Positions 1 to 5,984 of a DNA stretch of 64,000 bases are shown here, in pieces. The notes beneath the pieces were generated by a model. That model saw only the letters and a list, made by a program, of their open reading frames with translations, made no database searches and was not told the DNA's origin. Within the stretch, counting starts at the first letter, position 1. Each line of letters starts with the position of its first letter. The position numbers and the translations under genes are program-made. The stretch spans positions 1 through 64,000 of the forward strand of contig JAISTR010000034.1 in NCBI GenBank assembly GCA_031272515.1, written 5' to 3'. Source of the DNA: Erysipelotrichaceae bacterium (lineage in GTDB: Bacteria; Bacillota_I; Bacilli_A; Erysipelotrichales; Erysipelotrichaceae).

Positions 1-123
1 GGCTTGGGTACAATTACATGTCTTTCAAGTGCAGAAAAGAAGAATGGCTGTAGTTGTTTTTCTGGTTTGCCTTATATCCCCATGCCTAAAGGCAGGGGTT
101 TTACGGCGATGTTTGATAAATAG
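1..123 (+). other. Left-edge open frame ending over a hairpin that resembles an IS200/IS605 right end
   Basis: A frame is open from the window edge to a TAG at 121-123 (41 codons, no start seen) and could be the tail of a gene outside the window. Inside it, CCCC-A-TGCC-TAAA-GGCA-GGGG (78-98) forms a strong hairpin followed by TTTT. It could act as a plus-strand terminator. It also resembles the right-end hairpin of IS200/IS605 (tnpB) elements, where short frames often run through the element end. No transposase motif is visible in the 41 codons, so neither reading is secure. Confidence 0.3.
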
Positions 124-442
124 TGTTCGCGTACGGATTATATTGACCATCCCAATTCCCGACTAATTCTCTTATGCGAGGAATAGGGTTTTTGTTCGGC
201 GTAAGTTTTAATAACTTTGAGTCTTCATTTTCATCAGTGCGAAAAACAATTTCGTTTAAATATGGTGAAAATCTGTCATAGAAATCCTCCTGAACACTTA
301 ACAGGTTTAATATCAGGTTTTCTATACTAGCCGGTTCAATGAATAATTCCATACCCAAGCCAATACATGAGATAATCTCGCCTTTTGGGGTATTAACAAT
401 TTTATGATGAAGCATTTCGTATTCTGACGAATTTACGGTCAT
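101..442 (-). CDS. Hypothetical protein, 113 aa, divergent from the radical SAM operon
   Basis: An unrecognised small acidic protein without signal peptide or membrane segment. The ATG at 442 is preferred over an upstream in-frame TTG at 448 because AGGAGG (complement of 451-456) lies 8 nt from the ATG but only 2 nt from the TTG. The sequence has a hydrophobic middle (ENLILNLLSV) and a Tyr/Asn-rich C-terminus (GNWDGQYNPYANTIY). It is transcribed away from the operon starting at 696 and shares a 253-bp intergenic region with it, so a regulatory or immunity role is conceivable but not shown. Its stop lies 3 bp from the hairpin at 78-98. Confidence 0.6.
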   Translation of the reverse strand: MTVNSSEYEMLHHKIVNTPKGEIISCIGLGMELFIEPASIENLILNLLSVQEDFYDRFSPYLNEIVFRTDENEDSKLLKLTPNKNPIPRIRELVGNWDGQYNPYANTIYQTSP

Positions 443-582
443 GAACAAATCCTCCTGGTCTTAGTCTGATAGGTGAGGTTTTCCATCAGTATCATGGACG
501 ATTGAATCTACTTCATGCCAGACTACCATGATATACGATTTATTGCAAGCGCAGAAGCCTGTACACCGATACTCAGCGACTC

Positions 583-630
583 GATTGCCTGCAATCAGGC
601 TTCAGGTTGTTTCCAGCAGTCGATTGCAGG
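583..630. repeat. Inverted and direct repeats upstream of the radical SAM operon
   Basis: GATTGC-CT-GCAATC (583-596) is a perfect 6-bp inverted repeat, and its half CGATTGC recurs as TCGATTGCAGG at 620-630, 39 bp away. The repeats lie just upstream of the -35 at 636. They could be an operator shared by the divergent 113-aa gene and the operon; this is inference. Confidence 0.35.
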
Positions 631-635
631 GCTGA

Positions 636-664
636 TTGTTTTTGTTTTTCATTCATGATATAAG
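636..664 (+). promoter_or_regulatory. Promoter of the radical SAM operon
   Basis: TTGTTT (636-641), a 17-nt spacer and TATAAG (659-664) preceded by TGA (extended -10). The predicted start near 671 leaves a leader of about 25 nt with the ribosome-binding site AAGGGAGGG before the ATG at 696. Confidence 0.6.
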
Positions 665-695
665 GTAAGTGAAGAAGCACAAGGGAGGGAATATT

Positions 696-1415
696 ATGCC
701 GCTATTAAAACCATGGTTAAGCAAAGATCATGCGAAAGCTTTGGAGGCCGTGTCCAAGGCAGATAAACAAGTCGTCTTTTCAGAAGTGTTGCTTCAGGGA
801 GAACGATACAGCGAAGCCTGGAAACTGGCTCTGCAGCGTACAGAGCAGCAGGATGTTCTCGAGCAGATTGCAGCCGACAATACCATAAAGAGCTACTGGC
901 GCGAAGAAGCCGCAAAGAAAATGATGGACCAAAGCAAAGCCCAGTCAATACTGGAATCGATTGCCCATAATCCACAAGCCTCAAACAGTGATCGGGTATC
1001 CGCTGCCAAACTGCTTAATAGTCCCGAAACTGCCCAGGAAATACTGGCAGACCTGGTAATCCCGAAAACACCTGAAGAAAAAGGCTACAGCTATTATGCA
1101 TTGGGGGTTTTAGCTGATTTGTATCCTGACTCCAAAGCCTTCAAAGACATCATCCATAAGCTGGGGGAAGAATTGAAAGCCACCAAATCAGAAGAAATCG
1201 CGAACCTGCTGTTAAAGACTTACCAACAAACCAAGCAGGACAGTGCGAAAGCGGAGATTGCGGCATATAACGGCACCAGCTACACCCGGATTCAATCCCA
1301 TACCGAAAGCGAAACTGTGGAGGACCCCAACTGCAACTCCGTCGATGATATCTGCTCGCCAACCACAACATTCACCTCATGGGATGAAGAAGTGGAGGAA
1401 GTGTTTCAGGTTTAA
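696..1415 (+). CDS. Helical-repeat protein with Cys-containing C-terminal tail, putative radical SAM substrate A
   Basis: 239 aa, unrecognised family. The ATG at 696 follows AAGGGAGGG; an in-frame GTG at 669 lies upstream of that site and is rejected. Residues 1-10 contain the KPWLSK motif shared with the next gene. Residues 11-185 are alternating amphipathic helices resembling HEAT/TPR-like repeats. The last 50 residues change character: YNG at 191-193, a second Tyr at 196, an acidic stretch, Cys213 and Cys220 (CX6C) and a terminal FQV. Cys213-Asn-Ser-Val-Asp217 is a CX3D pattern, which in ranthipeptides marks Cys-to-Asp thioether sites. There is no signal peptide. Its gene is 26 nt upstream of substrate B and in the same operon as the radical SAM enzyme, so a modified tail on a folded carrier is inferred. 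Confidence 0.7.
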   Translation: MPLLKPWLSKDHAKALEAVSKADKQVVFSEVLLQGERYSEAWKLALQRTEQQDVLEQIAADNTIKSYWREEAAKKMMDQSKAQSILESIAHNPQASNSDRVSAAKLLNSPETAQEILADLVIPKTPEEKGYSYYALGVLADLYPDSKAFKDIIHKLGEELKATKSEEIANLLLKTYQQTKQDSAKAEIAAYNGTSYTRIQSHTESETVEDPNCNSVDDICSPTTTFTSWDEEVEEVFQV

Positions 1416-1441
1416 CAGTAAACAAACAGGAGGATGTTATT

Positions 1442-2497
1442 ATGTCATTCTTCAAACCATGGTTAAGCAAAAACCCAGATCGGGCGATAGATGCACTCCG
1501 CAAAAACAATAAGCCCAAGAATTTTGTTGAGGTATTGAGCCATCCGGATACCCCGGATAAAGTCTTTGACTATGCACTGAAGTATACAGATGATTTTTCG
1601 CGAACACTGTATATTCAGGAAAAATCGCGTCCTTTGTCCAGACGGCTGCAGGCAATTAAGCATATCAGTAAAGAGAGCCAGCGGCTGGATGTCTTATTGC
1701 TGTTTATCATGCAAGGAAACGAAGAAGAGCGGCAAAAGGCTTTGCCACTTCTTTTGGGAAATTGTACGGATATAGATAAAATCAAGGAACTCCATTATCC
1801 TGATGAAACATTGATTGCCTATGCGAACTCTACAGGCAATTCAAAAGCTACGAGAATTTTGGCCACTATGTGTATCAATGAGCAGGACAAAGCTTTGGAA
1901 ATACTCAAGAATTTCGCCACAAATGGTACTGTAGAAGATCGGACAGCTGCTTTGGCTGCCTTGGAGTCAAAACCAAACCAAGAAGGTTTTCTGGCAGAAA
2001 TTGTTCACTCCTTAATTCAAGCCCTTCAGAAAGAACATGAATACGATTCTGCTTCCATCCTGTATCGGTTCTATCAAAACACTAAAAATTCAAAGCTCAA
2101 AGATGAAATAGCAGTACATCTGCCCAAGATTCTGATTAAGCTTTCCAAGAACAACAGTGAATCCAAGCAAAAAGAAGCGCTGTTGGAACTTTTGGAAATG
2201 CCGGATCAAAGGGAAGCGATTCTGGAAATCATTCGCCTTCATGGAACACAGCTTAAAACGAATCATAGCACTGATGCCGCGCAGCTTTTATATTGGCTTA
2301 ATAAAACTGCCAAAGATGAAGAAATCAGAAAGGCAATCTCCCTCTATAACGGCGCTATCTATAATCTTAAGACAATAAAAAGAGAAATCGAAGTAGAGGA
2401 AGTCACGGATTGCTATGCACCGGAGAACGCTTGCGGCGGTAATGTAATTCGCAAAGAAATCATTACAGAAACCACAAATGATACGTTTCACGTGTAA
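1442..2497 (+). CDS. Helical-repeat protein with Cys-containing C-terminal tail, putative radical SAM substrate B
   Basis: 351 aa, related in design to the preceding protein but longer. AGGAGG lies upstream of the ATG at 1442. It begins with FKPWLSKNPDRAI, matching the first protein, followed by about 285 residues of short alpha-helical repeats (ALEILKNFA, ALLELLEM, AILEIIRL). The tail repeats the pattern of protein A: YNG at 302-304, Tyr307, an acidic stretch, Cys324, Cys331 (CX6C), 20 further residues and a terminal FHV. Cys324-Tyr-Ala-Pro-Glu328 is CX3E. Tyr302-to-Cys324 spacing is 22, exactly as in protein A. Cys108 and Cys144 in the body have no counterpart. The radical SAM gene starts 20 nt downstream. 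Function is unknown; substrate status is inference from conserved tail geometry and operon context. Confidence 0.7.
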   Translation: MSFFKPWLSKNPDRAIDALRKNNKPKNFVEVLSHPDTPDKVFDYALKYTDDFSRTLYIQEKSRPLSRRLQAIKHISKESQRLDVLLLFIMQGNEEERQKALPLLLGNCTDIDKIKELHYPDETLIAYANSTGNSKATRILATMCINEQDKALEILKNFATNGTVEDRTAALAALESKPNQEGFLAEIVHSLIQALQKEHEYDSASILYRFYQNTKNSKLKDEIAVHLPKILIKLSKNNSESKQKEALLELLEMPDQREAILEIIRLHGTQLKTNHSTDAAQLLYWLNKTAKDEEIRKAISLYNGAIYNLKTIKREIEVEEVTDCYAPENACGGNVIRKEIITETTNDTFHV

Positions 2498-2517
2498 TCA
2501 TATGGGAGCTGATCAAC

Positions 2518-4638
2518 ATGTTTGAACCTGGTTTGGCAACCCTGATACTGGATAAAAATCAAATCATGGATGAGCGAGTGCTAAGCGCGACCAGTGAGTT
2601 TTTATCGTGCTTATGGTTAAACAATACCGGAACAATCCGGTTTGGCGGCGAAGACCCGCTTTCTGCCGGCTTTGCGTGGTACAATCATGCTTTAATAAAA
2701 CTCTCGCAAGCCCTCTGCCACCGGACTGTTTTCACCCTGCAAGGACCGCTGCATCATTTGGATGACAGTTTCATTTCCTTGTTGGCAAGATATCATGTAC
2801 AAATTTCAGCTGTACTTTCAGTAAATCAAGATGCTCTTGATAAACCCGATGCCGCATTTCAAGCATCCTTAGCTGGCATACACCAGCTCAAAGACGCTGG
2901 ATTGCCGGTATTCCCGGTTGTCATAATAGAGAAAAACGCACTTTCGCGCGTTTCTGAAATCATTGCGCTTTTTGCGAAGGAAGAAGTCCCCTTTACCCTG
3001 CGCACAGCGCTGGATAAAGCGAACCATCAGGAAAGCCTCGAATTGCATCAAGAAGTCTTAGGGTACTTTAAAGAAACTCCTGTCCCCTGCCATATTATCG
3101 AGAGCGAGGCTTTGGTGAAAGGTGTCTTTCACCAAAGACCAGCGACTTGTCTTTATACAAACTGCCTGGGCAATTACCTGGCGATTGATTTTGAGGGAAA
3201 CCTCTACCCCTGTCACCGCTTCGCCAGTCTACCGCAATACCGTGTTGGAACAATTTGGGATAACCCGCAGACAATAGAACAAAATCCGGTTTATCAAGAA
3301 CTTCTGAAACAACAAAATACCAAGGACGCCAACTGTGAAGCCTGCACGCACTTTGGCTACTGTCATGGCGGCTGTTTGTTTGACTATTTGACAACACCAA
3401 AAGAGAAACACCCCTATACTGCCTGCATGAAAGAACAAGCCGGTCTTTCCCTGAAGACGCTTTTTTCCGGCATCCGTCAATCGCTTGCCAAAGAAGAATC
3501 CTCTGTCCTTCTTAAAGAGCACAAGCCTACCCCTTTCCTTTCCATTTCGAAGGACCGTCCTCATCCCTATGATGAATACCTGAATCTGAAACGGGTATTG
3601 AAAGCCTACCAGTGGGGTCAAAACGGTGCACCAGGCAAAGCCTTTGCCTATCGCCAGCATGCCCAGCAGGTCTATTTGAACATCACCAACAACTGTCCGC
3701 TGCGCTGTGCGCACTGCAGTGTCAGTGCCTCCTCCGGGCACAAGGATATGCCATTAAAGACCGCAATGAAAATTATCACAGATGCCTATGACCTGGGCTT
3801 TTTGGAGGTGTCCTTAAACGGTGGTGAACCCTTCGCCTATAAATGGTTTAAAGAGTTACTGCAAAAAATGAAAGCCCAAAAGAAACCCGGATTGCGCTTT
3901 GCCTTATACACCAACCTCTATTTGGATTTTGATTGGGAACTCTCTGATTTGTTATTAAGTGCTTTGGACCGCATCTGCGTGAGCATAGATGGGGATGAAG
4001 CAGAACACGATAAGCGCCGGGGCAAAGGCAGCTATGTGAAGACTACTGCCAATATCACAAAGCTTCTCACACACCGGCAACAACTGAAGTCCGACTGTGC
4101 CATCTGGGTAAGGGCGACCCTGACCAAAGAGCAGACAGAGAACCATCTCGATCAAATCATCAAAGACAACATGACAAAGCTGGGGGTGGACCATACCGAA
4201 ATCACCCGGGTTTTGCCCATCGGAAGGGCCAAAACCCTGGAGCCTTTCGTATTATCCCGCCGTAAACCTGTGACCCGGCTGTCGTTTCAAACCCCCTTCT
4301 ATCCGCGCTATTCCTGCAGTCTGGGCGCCAATCTGCACATTACCCCAGACGCAGACATCTATCCCTGCTGGGCATATGCAGAGGATTCAAACCCCATTGG
4401 TAATGCCAACACCGGACTTGCCTCTGTCTATGACTATCTCTGGGAAGAAGGCAGTGCTTTTTATAGTGTTTCCCAAAACCCCAAGTGCAAGGATTGTGAA
4501 GTGAAATATCTCTGCGGGGGCATCTGTTACGGACATCGCAACAGCGACTGTACAGTCGTGAAACAGTATTACCTGGAGATGGTCGATTTGGCTGGAAAGC
4601 TGCTGGAAGCGGAGTATGGTGTGAATGATGTTTCCTGA
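2518..4638 (+). CDS. Tandem radical SAM/SPASM protein (N-terminal half lacks the SAM cluster motif)
   Basis: 706 aa with two radical SAM/SPASM-like halves. The C-terminal half has the cluster motif CPLRCAHC (Cys393, 397, 400), the SAM-binding GGEP (435-438) and a SPASM Cys set (600, 617, 657, 660, 666, 670, 678), as in peptide-modifying enzymes. The N-terminal half keeps a barrel-like pattern with GGEDPL (43-48) and a SPASM-like Cys set (211, 216, 232, 273, 276, 282, 286, 303), but no CX3CX2C where it should start. It is thus probably a catalytically dead radical SAM domain that still binds auxiliary clusters. GGGAG lies 9 nt before the ATG. The position directly after two tail-bearing proteins suggests it modifies them in the cytoplasm. 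No separate RRE domain, protease or exporter gene is adjacent. A quinone-cofactor or enzyme-activating role is an alternative. Confidence 0.85.
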   Translation: MFEPGLATLILDKNQIMDERVLSATSEFLSCLWLNNTGTIRFGGEDPLSAGFAWYNHALIKLSQALCHRTVFTLQGPLHHLDDSFISLLARYHVQISAVLSVNQDALDKPDAAFQASLAGIHQLKDAGLPVFPVVIIEKNALSRVSEIIALFAKEEVPFTLRTALDKANHQESLELHQEVLGYFKETPVPCHIIESEALVKGVFHQRPATCLYTNCLGNYLAIDFEGNLYPCHRFASLPQYRVGTIWDNPQTIEQNPVYQELLKQQNTKDANCEACTHFGYCHGGCLFDYLTTPKEKHPYTACMKEQAGLSLKTLFSGIRQSLAKEESSVLLKEHKPTPFLSISKDRPHPYDEYLNLKRVLKAYQWGQNGAPGKAFAYRQHAQQVYLNITNNCPLRCAHCSVSASSGHKDMPLKTAMKIITDAYDLGFLEVSLNGGEPFAYKWFKELLQKMKAQKKPGLRFALYTNLYLDFDWELSDLLLSALDRICVSIDGDEAEHDKRRGKGSYVKTTANITKLLTHRQQLKSDCAIWVRATLTKEQTENHLDQIIKDNMTKLGVDHTEITRVLPIGRAKTLEPFVLSRRKPVTRLSFQTPFYPRYSCSLGANLHITPDADIYPCWAYAEDSNPIGNANTGLASVYDYLWEEGSAFYSVSQNPKCKDCEVKYLCGGICYGHRNSDCTVVKQYYLEMVDLAGKLLEAEYGVNDVS

Positions 4639-4697
4639 TTGATGTATTGTCTGTTGTGTTCTTTGTTACGAAGCATCTGGAGTCAACCATGTACTCA

Positions 4698-4706
4698 TGG
4701 TAGAAT
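4698..4706 (+). promoter_or_regulatory. Extended -10 element (TGGTAGAAT)
   Basis: TGG followed by TAGAAT 17 nt before the ATG at 4724, with no clear -35. The same nonamer precedes glgP (5951-5959) and, on the minus strand, the phosphoesterase gene (13593-13585). The surface-protein gene may therefore have its own promoter in addition to read-through. Confidence 0.45.
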
Positions 4707-4723
4707 GAGACTGAGGGGATAGA

Positions 4724-5692
4724 ATGAACAAATTTATCAAAACAAACAAAAAGAAAGTGCTGATTGTTGTTTCTTGTCTAACAGTGGTTGCCTTGGTGAC
4801 CAGTGTGTCTTTTTATTACATAAACCAAAGCCAGGCAGCAGCGAAGGCAGAGCAAATCGCAGCACTGCGGCAATCGGAAGAAACAAACCTGAACATCACG
4901 TTTGTGAAATCCATTCCGGATCTTGAGTATGGTTCGAGTTTCGACAGCGAAAGGCTGGTGCTCTCCACAAATGGCGTAAAGGTCTCTGCAGATCCTAAAG
5001 AGATTGATACTTCAACTTTGGGAGAGAAAGTAATCCTCTTCACGGTACAAAGCCGATACTTCAGTGATATTACCAAGACCTTTGAAGTGAAACTCAATGT
5101 AGTGGATACAACGCCGCCGGAGATAAGCGGCGCTAAGGATATCACTATTAAGCAGGACGGGGATTTGGATCTGTGGGAAGGAATTGCAGCTATTGATAAC
5201 TATGATGGGGATGTGACTGAGAATATTGTTACCGAGGGAGAATACAATACTTCAAAAGTCGGTGTGTATAACATCACTTACAAAGTCACTGATTCATCGG
5301 GAAATGAAACCGCTGCAGCCATTACTTTAACCGTAGAGAAGAAGAATTCTCCTACCCCAAGTCCTAGTCCAAACAAAACCGGAGACACTGGAACAGGTAC
5401 GGGAAGTACAGGGACAAGTGATAGTGGGACGAATTCCGGGACAGACAGTGGAAGCACTGGAACTGGTAGTTCTAGCCAAGCATGCCCGGGAGGATACCGT
5501 CCTGATTTACCATGTGACTACATCATGCAAGCGGACTACTACTTATTCATTTTTCCGACGCTTGCAGCCTGTGATGCTTATGGGGATGATTGGAGCCATG
5601 CACCAGAGGAGGCAATAAGTTATACTTGCCAGGAGATGCATCATAACGACACAACCTATGCTGGTTGGGGCTTTCAATACAACTACCATTAA
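4724..5692 (+). CDS. Membrane-anchored surface protein with DUF5011 Ig-like domain and Cys-containing C-terminal module
   Basis: 322 aa. An N-terminal KTNKKK stretch and a hydrophobic segment (about 12-32) form a signal anchor. Residues about 45-125 are a beta-rich region. Residues about 128-205 are a typical DUF5011 Ig-like domain (DTTPPEISG start, DNYDGDVT, VTDSSGN). A low-complexity Pro/Ser then Gly/Thr/Ser linker spans about 208-252. The last 70 residues hold Cys254, 264, 283 and 302 and many aromatics (WGFQYNYH end), probably a disulfide-stabilised binding module. No LPXTG is present. It follows the radical SAM gene by 85 bp in the same direction. A functional link is possible but its own -10 element argues for partial independence. 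Ligand unknown. Confidence 0.75.
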   Translation: MNKFIKTNKKKVLIVVSCLTVVALVTSVSFYYINQSQAAAKAEQIAALRQSEETNLNITFVKSIPDLEYGSSFDSERLVLSTNGVKVSADPKEIDTSTLGEKVILFTVQSRYFSDITKTFEVKLNVVDTTPPEISGAKDITIKQDGDLDLWEGIAAIDNYDGDVTENIVTEGEYNTSKVGVYNITYKVTDSSGNETAAAITLTVEKKNSPTPSPSPNKTGDTGTGTGSTGTSDSGTNSGTDSGSTGTGSSSQACPGGYRPDLPCDYIMQADYYLFIFPTLAACDAYGDDWSHAPEEAISYTCQEMHHNDTTYAGWGFQYNYH

Positions 5693-5717
5693 GAATTAAT
5701 AAAGGGGGCACAAAAAC

Positions 5718-5840
5718 ATGAGAAAGAGTATTATCAAGCTGGCACTTGTGCTGGCTTTTTTATTGCAGTTAACTGCACATTTTACGATACCAGTAAAAGC
5801 AGATAATGAGATGGCAATACTCAATGGATTGCTGAATTGA
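5718..5840 (+). CDS. 40-residue secreted peptide or truncated signal-peptide gene
   Basis: Too short for a standard gene screen. AAAGGGGGC lies 8-9 nt before the ATG at 5718. The product starts MRKSIIK, then a hydrophobic core (LALVLAFLLQL), a plausible signal-peptidase site after PVKA (residue 28) and only 12 further residues (DNEMAILNGLLN) before TGA. It could be a small exported peptide released by signal cleavage, or the 5' stub of a larger exported protein whose remainder is lost. It lies 25 bp after the surface-protein gene and probably shares its transcript. Confidence 0.5.
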   Translation: MRKSIIKLALVLAFLLQLTAHFTIPVKADNEMAILNGLLN

Positions 5841-5950
5841 AATAACATGGACATTTTTAGGATAAGGCACAGCCTGACAAACAAACAGTTCTTTTTTTGA
5901 CATTCCCCATCACATATCCCCTGTTATGGTTTTTTCTTTTTAGTAAAAAA

Positions 5951-5959
5951 TGGTAGAAT
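5951..5959 (+). promoter_or_regulatory. Extended -10 element upstream of glgP
   Basis: TGGTAGAAT, identical to the element at 4698-4706. A start near 5966 would give a leader of roughly 19 nt that includes the AGGAGG before glgP. No good -35 lies at 17 nt. Confidence 0.45.
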
Positions 5960-5984
5960 GTGACTATGTTTGACAGGAGGCTTT

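Noticed and set aside
5380-5475. Tandem DNA repeat in the surface-protein gene
   Set aside because: The Gly/Thr/Ser linker is low-complexity but has no constant repeat unit at DNA level.
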